Shown here: positions 22,870 to 35,325 of the stretch, in pieces | Numbering within the stretch: the first letter of the stretch is position 1 | Layout of the letters: every line of letters begins with the position of its first letter | DNA from: Ridgeia piscesae | Lineage: Eukaryota > Annelida > Polychaeta > Sabellida > Siboglinidae | Assembly (NCBI GenBank): GCA_025642075.2 | Contig: JAODUO010000626.1 | Span: 124,001 to 188,000 of the forward strand | Length of the DNA: 64,000 nucleotides | Reading direction: 5' to 3' | Notes under the pieces: generated by a model | Told to the model about the DNA's origin: nothing | Seen by the model: the letters and a program-made list of their open reading frames with translations, nothing else | Databases searched by the model: none | Made by a program: the position numbers and the translations under genes

Positions 22870-23425
22870 AAACAAACCCTGGATCAACGGATGTGTTTCA
22901 TTTTTAATTCACTTGACAGCTCACACATAAGGCTACATTTGTCTAAATGGCAAAATGTATACATCTACCCAGTCACTATCTGGCAGCAAGATGAAATGTT
23001 TTTTATTTTTTTGTTGAAGTTTAGACAGAAATATCCCCATGATTTTAATATCTGATGATATTATAATTTTATTATAATGAAGGTTTCCTTTAGCATTAAA
23101 ATGTTTTTATGACAACAGTTCGCAAAGTAATGATGTTTACAGGAAAAACATTCTATAGAGGATTGTTTGTGGTCACCTGCAGTAATGATACGACGAAATG
23201 CAATTCGATTCAAAATTCACAGCTAAGTAAATGAATACTGCTAGAATATTTGACTTCATGTCCACCACCACATAATCAGTCCCTGGCGATCTTTTACTTC
23301 CTGACCTAACTATGAAAATGACAACATACAACCACCTATCTTATCTACATGTAAACACACTAGGTTAATAAAATGAAATCACTAACGTTACTATAACAAA
23401 GTGCAAAACTCGTGTGTGACAGTAC
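22870..23425. other. Intronic sequence between exons 16 and 17
   Basis: AT-rich; no array or mobile element was recognised. Confidence 0.45.
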
Positions 23426-23493
23426 CTTTATGTTGGAGGTGAGGCTCTTGTCACAAGGTTTCACTCGTCCTGCCTCGTCCATCACCTGGAACT
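23426..23493 (-). CDS. SMCHD1: SMCHD1-like exon 16
   Basis: 22 codons after a two-base split codon, ending in phase 0; acceptor TTCACAG, donor GTACTG. It reads 'FQVMDEAGRVKPCDKSLTSN' and ends 'IK'. 'F.V.DE.G' is the typical A'-B strand of each SMCHD1 Ig-like repeat. The donor is weak, but it joins in frame to 'VNWTPKL'. Confidence 0.88.
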
Positions 23494-23499
23494 CTGTGA

Positions 23500-23900
23500 A
23501 ACACTCTCAGTGACAGTGTGCACACATGCACGCAACGCACGACTTATTGCAAAGAACAATGTCTATTTCACCACGGCCACACGACAATGACAGAGAATAC
23601 ATGACAATGACAGTTACCACGACAGAGTTACAGCGAGTGTGACAACGGCTGTGATAATGCCTATTTGACAATGATTGTAATGATTTGTTATCTTACTATA
23701 TACAATTTCTTTCAATTGTTATAAGTATGACTTTATTTCGACTGATGAATTGTCCTATATGACCTTACAAAAAAGACAATGACACTGACTGACAATGTCT
23801 GTAATAATGACCATGCAATAATGTGACAAAGATCAAGACAATAATCATGACAGTTACATGTGATGAAATTGACAATGACCACAACAATTACTGGCCACTT
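23500..23900. repeat. Degenerate 'tgacaatgac' repeat
   Basis: Short ACAATGAC-like words recur at irregular spacing between exons 15 and 16. It may be an old decayed minisatellite. Confidence 0.45.
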
Positions 23901-23902
23901 AC

Positions 23903-24065
23903 TAAGTCCACATAGTAGTTCACCAGCCACGACACTGATGTCCTGTCCACTCTTGATTGAGGTTTCTGTCTTTTCGTCCTTCAAGTAGGTCACACTGATG
24001 CTGGCCGCCTGACTGCTGGGCAGTACCTTCACTGACCGCTCCACCATACCCACAGCCTTGAAACC
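23903..24065 (-). CDS. SMCHD1: SMCHD1-like exon 15
   Basis: 54 codons plus one base of a Lys codon; acceptor GGTCAG, donor GTAAGT. It contains 'MVERSVKVLPSSQAASI' and 'GQDISVVAGELLCGL'. 'VEK.IK.LPSS..A' is a landmark of SMCHD1, followed by the entry strand of the next Ig-like repeat. Confidence 0.94.
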
Positions 24066-24139
24066 CTGACCATATACAACATATACATCGCCAACATGTT
24101 CACTGACCACACAACACTATCACTGTCCATCACTCTTAA

Positions 24140-25136
24140 CCGTTTAGACCTCAGCCATTTTTGGTGTAAAGCCCCTGGTTCCTCAAAAAAGTAGGTCAGA
24201 TTCCGAAAAATGACAGGGGTATCCATTTTTGGGGCATAGGTCTTTTCTTATTGAATTTCCATCATTGCAAGTTAACATTATTTTAAAGGGCATATCATTA
24301 TCTTCACATTGGATGTAGATATGCTTCGTCATTAATTAAGAAAGTTGACTATAATGCACCATTGTGCCAGTATATCAATATTTTACTATGACATGACATA
24401 TTACGTGACGTAACTTTTTAGGCTTCATTTCTTACTGCTACAAGTTGTATTTATTTGAAAGACAGTGTAATTACCTACACATTGGTACCAATATTATTAT
24501 TACACCTTAGATATTAATGTTGCATATACTCGAATACAGTGGAAGCATACTCGACAACATGAGAAGCTAGTGCCCAGTCATTGTACAGTGGCCAAGTGTT
24601 TCCGTTACCACCCGGGCAGCCCCGGTCGAAACACCAGCAAGTAAACAACAGAACAGTCCCGCAAGTTACACCACTTACAAATACCTCAATAATCATAATA
24701 CAATTACGCCAATCATTGTATTATGTCCTAGTTGAGCATACTGACTTTGTGCAAGAATAGGGGCCACCGAGTATGGGACTCGTCTCATAGACGTAGTGTG
24801 TTTACAAAATGGGCTCGACCGACCAACTTCCCCGACAACAACAACGATCTTCGAAATGAAACATCGACTAAAGTCACATATTTGATGCGTGAAACAGTTT
24901 GGATAGCAAACACTTTGACAGACTTCTTCTGCAGTCAAATGATTTGGACCAGCCAACGTCATTTTGCTAACACAAAAAAGGAGCACTTTGAAAAATTGCA
25001 CCAAACTCCGTAAAATTGAATAGCACCGGTAGGCCTCTGGATTAGATCAAACCAGGAAGCTAATATATACGGCCGGGTACAGCCGACTTGAGGAGTAAAC
25101 AGTCGGCCAGCTACGGCCGACTTGAGGTCTAATGGG
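24140..25136. mobile_element. piggyBac-type MITE (family 2), 997 bp
   Basis: TTAA lies on both sides (24136-24139 and 25137-25140). The left end reads CCGTTTAGACCTCA and the reversed right end CCCATTAGACCTCA. These ends resemble those of the 4.4-kb piggyBac element at 30928-35321 (CCCATTAGACCC), so that family probably mobilised it. No transposase is encoded. Confidence 0.82.
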
Positions 25137-25189
25137 TTAAGAGAGCAGAACATGACGTCACCAACTGAATGCACCGATTAAGTGCACCA

Positions 25190-28010
25190 ATGGAGTTCTT
25201 GACTGATAGCACTGATTGAGAACATTGACTGAGAGCAGTGACTGATAACACTGACTGAGAGCACTGATTGAGAGCACTGACTGTGAATACTGACTGAGAG
25301 TACTGACTGTGAATACTGACTGAGAGCACTGACCGAGAGCACTGACTGAGATCTGACTGAGAACACCAACTGTGGGCACTGACTAAGAGCACCAAACGAG
25401 AGCACTGACCGAGAGCACCAACTGAGAGCATTGACTAAGAGCACCAAACGAGAGCACTGACTGACAGCACCAACTGAGAGCACCAAAAGAGAGCACTGAC
25501 TGACAGCACCAAGAGCACTAAGAGCACCAAATGAGACCACTGACTGAGAGCACCAACTGAGAGCATTGACTAAGAGCAGCAAACGAGTGCACTGACTGAG
25601 AGCAACTACTGATGTATTGACTGAGAGCACCAACTGAGAGACCTGACTAAGACCAAAGAATGTATAGATTGAGAGTACTGACTGAGAGCAAAGACTGTGT
25701 GGATTGAGCGTACTGACTAAGAGCAAAGAATGTATAGATTGAGAGTACTGACTGAGAGCAAAGAGTGTGTGGATTGAGAGTACTGACTGAGAGCAAAGAG
25801 TGTGTGGATTGAGAGTACTGACTGAGAGCAGAGTGTGTGGATTGAGAGTACTGACTGAGAGCAAAGAGTGTGAGGATTGAGAGTACTGACTGAGAGCAAA
25901 GAATGTGTGGATTGAGAGTACTGACTGAGAGCAGAGTGTGTGGATTGAGAGTACTGACTGAGAGCAAAGAGTGTGTGGATTGAGAGTACTGAATGAGAGC
26001 AAAGAGTGTGTGGATTGAGAGTACTGACTGAGAGCAAAGAGTGTGTGGATTGAGAGTACTGAATGAGAGCAGAGAGTGTGTGGATTGAGAGTACTGAATG
26101 AGAGCAAAGAGTGTGTGGATTGAGAGTACTGAATGAGAGCAAAGACTGTGTGGATTGAGCGTACTGAATGAGAGCAAAGAGTGTGTGGATTGAGCATACT
26201 GACTGAGAGCAAAGAGTGTGTGGATTGAGAGTACTGAATGAGAGCAAAGAGTGTGTGGATTGAGAGTACTGACTGAGAGCAAAGAGTGTGTGGATTGAGA
26301 GTACTGAATGAGAGCAAAGAGTGTGTGGATTGAGAGTACTGAACTGAGAGCAAAGAGTGTGTGGATTGAGAGTACTGAACTGAGAGCAAAGAGTGTGTGG
26401 ATTGAGAGTACTGAATGAGAGCAAAGAGTGTGTGGATTGAGAGTACTGACTGAGAGCAAAGAGTGTGTGGATTGAGAGTACTGACTGAGAGCAAAGAGTG
26501 TGTGGATTGAGAGTACTGAATGAGAGCAAAGAGTGTGTGGATTGAGAGTACTGAATGAGAGCAAAGAGTGTGTGGATTGAGAGTACTGACTGAGAGCAAA
26601 GAGTGTGTGGATTGAGAGTACTGACTGAGAGCAAAGAGTGTGTGGATTGAGAGTACTGACTGAGAGCAGAGAGTGTGTGGATTGAGAGTACTGAATGAGA
26701 GCAAAGAGTGTGTGGATTGAGAGTACTGAATGAGAGCAGAGAGTGTGTGGATTGAGAGTACTGAATGAGAGCAAAGAGTGTGTGGATTGAGAGTACTGAA
26801 TGAGAGCAAAGAGTGTGTGGATTGAGAGTACTGAATGAGAGCAGAGTGTGTGGATTGAGAGTACTGAATGAGAGCAAAGAGTGTGTGGATTGAGAGTACT
26901 GAATGAGAGCAAAGAGTGTGTGGATTGAGAGTACTGAACTGAGAGCAGAGTGTGTGGATTGAGAGTACTGAATGAGAGCAGAGAGTGTGTGGATTGAGAG
27001 TACTGAATGAGAGCAAAGACTGTGTGGATTGAGCGTACTGACTGAGAGCAAAGAGTGTGTAGATTGAGAGTACTGAATGAGAGCAGAGTGTGTGGATTGA
27101 GAGTACTGAATGAGAGCAAAGAGTGTGTGAATTGAGAGTACTGAATGAGAGCAGAGTGTGTGGATTGAGAGTACTGAATGAGAGCAAAGAGTGTGTGGAT
27201 TGAGAGTACTGAATGAGAGCAGAGAGTGTGTGGATTGAGAGTACTGACTGAGAGCAAAGAGTGTGTGGATTGAGAGTACTGAATGAGAGCAAAGACTGTG
27301 TGGATTGAGCGTACTGACTGAGAGCAAAGAGTGTGTAGATTGAGAGTACTGAATGAGAGCAGAGTGTGTGGATTGAGAGTACTGAATGAGAGCAAAGAGT
27401 GTGTGAATTGAGAGTACTGAATGAGAGCAGAGAGTGTGTGGATTGAGAGTACTGACTGAGAGCAGAGTGTGTGGATTGAGAGTACTGACTGAGAGCAAAG
27501 AGTGTGTGGATTGAGAGTACTGAATGAGAGCAAAGAGTGTGTGGATTGAGAGTACTGACTGAGAGCAAAGAGTGTGTGGATTGAGAGTACTGAATGAGAG
27601 CAGAGAGTGTGTGGATTGAGAGTACTGAATGAGAGCAAAGAGTGTGTGGATTGAGAGTACTGAATGAGAGCAAAGACTGTGTGGATTGAGCGTACTGAAT
27701 GAGAGCAAAGAGTGTGTGGATTGAGCATACTGACTGAGAGCAAAGAGTGTGTGGATTGAGAGTACTGAATGAGAGCAAAGAGTGTGTGGATTGAGAGTAC
27801 TGACTGAGAGCAAAGAGTGTGTGGATTGAGAGTACTGAATGAGAGCAAAGAGTGTGTGGATTGAGCGTACTGACTGAGAGCAAAGAGTGTGTGGATTGAG
27901 AGTACTGAATGAGAGCAAAGAGTGTGTGGATTGAGAGTACTGAATGAGAGCAAAGAGTGTGTGGATTGAGAGTATTGATCAAGAGAATTGACTGAGAGCA
28001 TTGACTGAGA
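25190..28010. repeat. 33-bp minisatellite, about 80 copies
   Basis: Units read 'gagagcaaagagtgtgtgga' followed by 'ttgagagtactga' with A or C variants. The left end (25190-25660) holds older, shorter 'gagcactgactga' units. Block duplications are visible, for example 27050-27180 resembles 27310-27440. Very long open frames on the minus strand arise because 33 is divisible by 3. Confidence 0.96.
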
Positions 28011-28337
28011 GCATCATATGAGAGAGAACAGATTGAGAAACCTGTGCGGTCTCATCCCCTAATCTAAATGAATTTGTAAGCTACAATTTATGGAAAACTG
28101 CAACCAACAAGAATATAATGTGGAAACGACTGAGTTAACACAAGGATATAACATTTCTGCAGAGAGAATCTCCAAAACTACACAAGTGGGATCTCTAAAA
28201 CTGCATGAGATCAGAATCCCCGCACTGAAAATATATAAGAAACCAATAGATTGTGACAATGTATGACAATTACCAATGAAGAGTTTCAATTAAACATTGT
28301 AAAAAATGGATCTGTAAGAAATACTGAGAATACTCAC
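28011..28337. other. Intronic sequence downstream of exon 14
   Basis: Non-repetitive, AT-rich; no feature was recognised. Confidence 0.4.
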
Positions 28338-28472
28338 AGGGATTTCAATCCTCGCTGTCAGCGTTTGTTCACCGTTCATCTTCTTGAGGAGGAGAGGGGC
28401 GCCAGACAGAACCCCACGCCCCTCACTCGAACAGTCCACAGTGTAGGTAGGCAGGCCAGAGGCACCAACAAA
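28338..28472 (-). CDS. SMCHD1: SMCHD1-like exon 14
   Basis: 45 codons, phase 0 at both ends; acceptor TTGACAG, donor GTGAGT. It contains 'LPTYTVDCSSEGRGVLSG' and 'GEQTLTARIEIP'. Both blocks match vertebrate SMCHD1 in order as I remember it ('Y.VDCSS.G...L.G' then 'QTL.ARIEIP'). Confidence 0.95.
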
Positions 28473-28624
28473 CTGTCAACACACCACTTGGTGTCAACAC
28501 TCAGTGTTAACACACAACACTCGACATCAACACAACAACACTCAGAATAAATACTGTCAACAATACACAACACTGAGCAAAATGTCAACATTACTTACAG
28601 CAGCAGTAATTGGCCAAACATACA

Positions 28625-30617
28625 CTCACCTCACTAATCATAGTTGTTAGAACATTCACTCGCCTTACCAATCACTCCTAGTCAGTTATTAGAACATTCA
28701 CTCACCTTACACATCACTTCTAGTCACAGTTATTAGAACATTCGCTCACCTTACACATCACTTCTAGTCACAGTTATTAGAACATTCACTCACCTTACAC
28801 ATCACTTATAGTCACAGTTATTAGAACATTCACTCACTTTACACATCACTTCTAGTCACAGTTATTAGAACATTCACTCACCTTACACATCACTTGTAGT
28901 CACAGTTATTAGAACATTCACTCACCTTACACATCACTTGTAGTCACAGTTATTAGAACATTCACTCACCTTACACATCACTTCTAGTCACAGTTATTAG
29001 AACATTCACTCACCTTACACATCACTTGTAGTCACAGTTATTAGAACATTCGCTCACCTTACACATCACTTCTAGTCACAGTTATTAGAACATGCACCCA
29101 CCTTACACATCACTTGTAGTCACAGTTATTAGAATATTCACTCACCTTACACATCACTTGTAGTCACAGTTATTAGAACATTCGCTCACCTTACACATCA
29201 CTTGTAGTCACAGTTATTAGAACATGCACCCACCTTACACATCACTTGTAGTCACAGTTATTAGAACATTCACTCACCTTACACATCACTTCTAGTCACA
29301 GTTATTAGAACATGCACCCACCTTACACATCACTTGTAGTCACAGTTATTAGAACATTCACTCACCTTACACATCACTTCTAGTCACAGTTATTAGAACA
29401 TGCACCCACCTTACACATCACTTGAAGTCACAGTTATTAGAACATTCACTCACCTTACACATCACTTGTAGTCACAGTTATTAGAACATTCACTCACCTT
29501 ACACATCACTTCTAGTCACAGTTATTAGAACATGCACCCACCTTACACATCACTTGTAGTCACAGTTATTAGAACATTCACTCACCTTACACATCACTTG
29601 TAGTCACAGTTATTAGAACATTCACTCACCTTACACATCACTTGTAGTCACAGTTATTAGAACATTCACTCACCTTACACATCACTTGTAGTCACAGTTA
29701 TTAGAACATTCACTCACCTTACACATCACTTGTAGTCACAGTTATTAGAACATTCACTCACCTTACACATCACTTGTAGTCACAGTTATTAGAACATGCA
29801 CTCACCTTACACATCACTTGTAGTCAGTCATTAGAACATTCACTCACCTTACACATCACTTCTAGTCACAGTTATTAGAACATTCACTCACCTTACACAT
29901 CACTTCTAGTCACAGTTATTAGAACATGCACTCACCTTACACATCACTTGTAGTCACAGTTATTAGAACATCACTCACCTTACACATCACTTGTAGTCAC
30001 AGTTATTAGAACATTCACTCACCTTACACATCACTTCTAGTCACAGTTATTAGAACATGCACTCACCTTACACATCACTTGTAGTCACAGTCATTAGAAC
30101 ATTCACTCACCTTACACATCACTTGTAGTCACAGTTATTAGAACATTCACTCACCTTACACATCACTTGTAGTCACAGTTATTAGAACATTCACTCACCT
30201 TACACATCACTTCTAGTCACAGTTATTAGAACATGCACCCACCTTACACATCACTTGTAGTCAGTTATTAGAACATTCACCCACCTTACATATCAGTTGT
30301 AGTCATGGTTGGTAGAATATTCACTCACCTTACACATCACTTGTAGTCATGGTTGGTAGAACATTCACTCACCTTACACATCACTTGTAGACACAGTTAT
30401 TAGAACATTCACTCACCTTACACATCACTTCTAGTCACAGTTATTAGAACATGCACCCACCTTACACATCACTTGTAGTCAGTTATTAGAACATTCACCC
30501 ACCTTACATATCACTTGTAGTCATGGTTGGTAGAATATTCACTCACCTTACACATCACTTGTAGTCATGGTTGGTAGAACATTCACTCACCTTACACATC
30601 ACTTGTAGTCGTGGTTG
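28625..30617. repeat. 44-bp minisatellite spanning the exon 13 donor, about 44 copies
   Basis: On the minus strand each unit carries 'GACTACAAGTGATGTGTAAG' followed by GTGAGTGAA. This is the 3' end of exon 13 plus its consensus donor. The exon-proximal units match the exon over 27 bases with one mismatch. Two variant classes (ATTCACTCACC and ATGCACCCACC) are interspersed. Confidence 0.97.
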
Positions 30618-30727
30618 AGTGGTTACATTCCCAGCACAGTCGCGTACTTCCACTTCAAAGCTTGGCACATGACCGTTCTCAACTATGACCTCTGCTTCCG
30701 GGGTCACCCCCAGGGTGTGTGGAACAC
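30591..30727 (-). CDS. SMCHD1: SMCHD1-like exon 13
   Basis: Two bases complete Gly, then 45 codons ending in phase 0; acceptor ATTGTAG, donor GTGAGT. It contains 'VPHTLGVTPEAEVIVENGH' and 'PSFEVEVRDCAGNVTTQP', ending 'LQVMCK'. 'F.VEV.D.AGN.T.QP.L.V.CK' is the strand pattern of an SMCHD1 Ig-like repeat. Its 3' end and donor seed the 44-bp array at 28625-30590. Confidence 0.95.
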
Positions 30728-31363
30728 CTACAATGACAGCTCACTGTAGTCTACTCTACAATATTGATGCCTACTGATGATAGCTCTCTATAGGCACAGT
30801 CATTGTGTCCCTAATGCCCTGCAGTAAAGTCCAGACCCTTGTGACGGCTGGATATGCTGTCATACATTCTCTTGATATTCACACAGTACAACTTTGGGGC
30901 AGTTTTTTAAGCAAGAACTGCATTTAACCCATTAGACCCTACACAATGCATTATGTATGTGCTCCAGTTCCCCAGCTCATCAGACTATTTTTGGGAATTT
31001 ACGGGTGTGTATAGTTTCTTGGCTGTAGCTTCAAAAGTATTGTATGTTATAATTGCAAGTTGTGATTATTTGATGAAAGATAATTGAATTACCTATCCAT
31101 CTGTTTAAGTATTGTTTATGTAAGTCAATTATGTGTTACCATTTGAGGGTGTGGAATGTCGGAAACACATATTTTTCTCATAACATTATACATAAATTAC
31201 ACCTTTATGTGCAAAAGTATTGTGTAAGTTTTGAAGCTATTTGAATTACCTATCCAACAGTGTAAGTGTGATTTATGTGTGTTTATAATTTGTTGTAATT
31301 TTCAGGTCTGAAATGTCGGAAATAAATATTCTGAAAACATGATAAATGTGAAATTAGACGTTG

Positions 31364-34300
31364 TCAAGTTTTATTCACACAGGTTCTCCAAACCACCCAC
31401 ACATGGTAGTTAACATGACAGCCTTTGCACAAGTGCACATTGCACATACTGCAGCCAAAGCTTGACTCAATGGCACGTCCAGATGGCCTTCTGCGTCCCT
31501 CCTGTTGGCACAGTTTGCATGCCCGCTTGCGGACATCAAAGCGCACAAACGGGTGTCCAGCAACAGCATGCTCCTTGACTGTGTACTGCGCTGTCAGCCG
31601 AATCATGGGCATTGTGAGCAGTGATGGCCGGATCTCACATCTCGTGTATCAGGAGCACCTTGAAGGTCTTCAAGGAGAACTGGCGTTCGTTGCTGGGCAG
31701 TGGTCAGTTGCACAGCTTCCACAGAGTGCAGGCGTTGATGATGCTGATGTCGAGGAGGGCCGAGAAGAAGTATTTCCACCATCTCTGGCCAGACCGGCCT
31801 ACAGCATAGTAGGACCGCATCTGGTCAAGGTGGTCGACTCCTCCCATCGACTTGTTATAGCTGACAACACATGTCGGCACCTGCAAGTTGACATCCTGGT
31901 GGTTGCGACGCGTTTGTCGCATGATCCCTCTGCCAGCATCAACTGTTGACATGATGTACACGTCACGCTTGTCGTGCCACTTCGTCAGTGTGACTCCGTC
32001 GTAGCTGGTCCACTTGACCCACTGCCCGCTGAATAGGTGCGTCTCAGCCAGGGCGTTCGGGAACTCGCGCCTGCTGGCCCGAGTCTGTCACACAGGTATG
32101 TGTCTGCCTGCTGTAGGTCGCTCGCACAGATGTGAAAAAGTTGTCTGCGTAGACATGGTGGTTCGAGAGGAGATACTTCTTCATCAACCCCATGACGACG
32201 CGATAGCCAAGGTCAAGGTCACCGTTCCCCACTGTTGCTCCTGTGTAGACGGAGAAGGCACTGCAATATCCTGACTCGGCATCGCAGAGACACCAGAGCT
32301 TCATGCCCCACTTGGCTGGCTTCAGAGGCATATACTGTTTCCAGCAGTCTCCCGTCAAACTTCACCATCGCCTCGTCGATGGAAACGTTCTTTCCCGGCT
32401 GAAAGCATGCCCGAAACCTTGCCTCACAACGGGTGATCATCGGCCTCACCTTGCGGACCTTGTCTTGTGGATCTTCCTGCCCCTCCACTAAGCAGTGGAA
32501 GTACTGTGTCAGTTTTTCGTATCGCAGCCGGGTCATGATCACTGTGACATAGCTGTCCCGCAGCACAGTGTTGTCTCGCCAGTAGTCTTTGTACTCGGGC
32601 TTCATGTTGATTCCCATCACCATGTTGATGGCAAAGAAAGACCTCATCTCAGCGGCTGACGTCACGTGCCACTTGGGGTCGGAGGTGGCGAAACGTCCAT
32701 GGGCAGCACCAGCAGGGGGTGGACGCTTATCCGCAGCATTCAGGTTGGTGGCTTCGGCCAGCGTCTTGAAGAAGTCCTCCCCAAACATCAAGTTGAAGAA
32801 GTCCAACGGCGTGCTGGTGGCGGGCAGCAGCTCAGTCGGTCCACTGGGGTCTGTGAACGGCTTCACGGTTGGTGGGGCAACGTCTTCCGTCTTCTCCCAC
32901 CCTGGATCGACAGGGGCAGGCTGAACCAGAGTTGCGTATCCTCGTCCACGACCTCTTCCTCTGCCATGCCCCTGGTGCCCTGCTTGGCCGTTGTCACTGC
33001 TGGTGATGCTGTCCTGTCAGCAATGCTGTCTCGCTCATTTCTCTCTGACATCTGAGTGGAGTCACTGCAAGTGTCTCCTCACTGCCACTTGCAACCTGAG
33101 ACAAAGAAACATTCGTTATAAAAATGATGAGAATAAAAAATAACAACAAATAACAATGTAACATTCATCACAGCAATACAAAGCTAATAGTTACTGCATT
33201 TGTTTACCAAAAAGCTAATATTCTATTTTTGCAGTCATTTAAATATCTACAACTAAACATGTTACTTATGATATTGATGATAGTAATCAATTTATTACAT
33301 GTTGCATATCGTTTCCAACAAGACACTACTGTCAGTTTTAAAAGCAACAAATTTTCTGAATTTCTCAGTAATATTTAACATATTTTTTTGGTCAAAAACT
33401 AGCCATGTGTATATAAATCTACTTATAACAAAGAATTTGCCTGTACAGTGGAACCCCTCACCAACGACCACCCTCATTTACGACCACCCGCTTTTTACGA
33501 CCGTTTTTTCATTGACTGTATAAACGTTCCCTCACCAATGACACGATCAACAACCATGGTAATTTGAATTTTACCCCTGACGAACGACCATCCGATAGGT
33601 GGCCAGGACATTTGTTAACCTAAATATCCCAATGAATTCTCATTAAAAGCATGACTAACGCGCATGGACGCACATAATGCCAAAAAAAACCCGAAAACGA
33701 CATCTAACAGCCGCTAGACTTTCCTCACATATCTTATATATTTATAAACACACAGTATGTTATAAAATTAAATCACTTACATTATTGATACAACTAAAAT
33801 TCACGAAACAAACTCGCGCAATTAAGAACTCGCCGGCAAGACATCATGGCGGACATGGTCACCGTCGATGCGATTAAATATCCATATTGTGTATGACTGA
33901 AGTTTAGAAACTTAGGCTAAGATTTTGCGACATCGTGATAAAATATCGACGTAACGCCACGGTAATCTACGACCTGCGCGTAACAGCCGCAGGCGATGTC
34001 GACTTTAGTTTAGCACGATTTAGATTTGGGAATTTTATTCTTCACAGCAATTTAAATGATTTAATTTTATGGCCTAGCGTATGTATGATATATGTGTTAT
34101 TAGAGAGGAAGTTTCGCGGCTGTAAGAGGTCGTTTTCATGATTAGATGAGAAAGTAAAAGATCGTTTTGCGGTGCTGGAAAGAACAACAAAATGGCGACC
34201 GCGGTGCGATTACCCAGATGCCGTGAGGTGGCAGCACTTTTTTTAGCCCCTCAAATCGAATTTTAAATAAATTTAATGAGAATACTTTTTATCAGATATA

Positions 34301-35085
34301 ATTACAAAACGATTCAAAATGAGGATACTTTTTATCAGATATTATTTAGAAAAACGATTCAAAATTAAACTTATACTGAAACGTCACACATAAAATAAAC
34401 AGAATAAATAATTTTGTTGTTGTAAAATGCTATCTCATTTTTTATTTTCTACTTTTTATTTTGTGTATTTTACTACTTAGTGGTTGTAAGCGCCCCCTAG
34501 TGTTGATGTTAGTCGTTGTAAGCGCCCCCTAGTGTTGAATGTTGCAAACCCCTCACGAGAGACCACCCCTCTTTTAAGACCGCCCCACTCTGATTTGGGG
34601 GGCGGTCTTAAATGAGGGGTTCCACTGTACATTGAACACGAAAAAAATTCTGAAGCGACATCAACCATCCAGGCACCAACTAGGCCAGTTGCAGCGACCA
34701 GTGCACGCCATTGTTTATATTCCGCGCCTTGGTCAAAATTCGCCCCCATTCCAGAACGATGGCCATATCTCTTTTGTATTTATTTATTTGCTTTATTATT
34801 CACCATTATAACAAAGTACAAAATATAATAGATATATTAGCATCAAACACATCATGTCAGTGTTTACATTTTGACAGATGAACTGGCCGAGATCGGTGAC
34901 ACGGCAACCTTGCACAAAGATTAACGCCATTTTAATGTTATCGCTCATTCATTCACGATTTTCACATCAATAGTAATTCTTACCTCCATATCACTTTCTA
35001 TGTCACTTTCATCTGAAGAATCTCCGTACATCATAGCGCAGACTTGATCTGCTGTAAACGTAGGCGATCTACCAGAAGCGGCCAT
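31364..35085 (-). pseudogene. piggyBac transposase (PGBD4-like), two exons, frameshifted
   Basis: Exon 1 (34984-35085) encodes 34 residues beginning 'MAASGRSPTFTADQVCAMMY' and ending in an acidic 'DSSDESDIESDME', then donor GTAAGA. Exon 2 starts at 33095 after CTCAG. Transposase domain pieces follow in different frames: 32219-32866 ('VSIDEAMVKFDGR', first catalytic Asp), 32044-32358 ('KQYMPLKPAKWGMKLW', 'YADNFFTS', second Asp) and 31704-31961 ('NKSMGGVDHLDQM', third Asp). A Cys-rich C-terminal domain is at 31364-31612 ('CKLCQQ', 'CSMCNVHLCKGCH'). At least three frame changes make this copy inactive as read, though all three catalytic Asp residues remain. Some frame breaks could be sequencing errors. 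Confidence 0.88.
33446..34627. mobile_element. pogo-like MITE nested in the piggyBac transposase intron, 1182 bp
   Basis: TA flanks both sides (33444-33445 and 34628-34629). Both ends begin CAGTGGAACCCCTCA when read inward, followed by diverged 'GACCACCC' or 'GACCGCCC' motifs. No transposase was recognised. It lies wholly inside the presumed intron of the transposase gene. Confidence 0.85.
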
Positions 35086-35325
35086 TTTTCAAATTCACGG
35101 GTACTCAACTTCAAATGTGATTTTCTCGAAAATTTTCAATAGAAGCACATGTAAAAATTACCCACAATTCAAAGCTAAGATATGCATAAGTTATTTTGGT
35201 GGTAGTTTCACAACAATCCGGAAGATGGTAGCACCTACAGAGCCATTTCCATCGCCGAACCATTTCGGGCGCCACAGGGAGGAGACATCCGGATGCTTTC
35301 GGACGTGTGGGGTCTAATGGGTTAA

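Larger units (their letters stand above)
30928..35321 (-). mobile_element. piggyBac transposon, 4394 bp
   Basis: TTAA flanks both ends (30924-30927 and 35322-35325). The terminal inverted repeats are CCCATTAGACCC followed by TACAC or CACAC. The element carries a minus-strand transposase gene with an intron and is interrupted by a pogo-like element at 33446-34627. It sits in the 11.4-kb intron between exons 12 and 13. Confidence 0.92.

Noticed and set aside
21382..23055. Long frames of His-Cys or Thr-Val repeats
   Set aside because: Translation of the ACAGTG hexamer and its 48-bp unit on both strands; no domain and no splice support.
25178..28001. Open frames of over 700 codons on the minus strand
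   Set aside because: They lie entirely in a 33-bp tandem array; the frame stays open only because the period is divisible by 3. Residue content is a Ser-Gln-Tyr repeat with no domain, and several frames are open at once.
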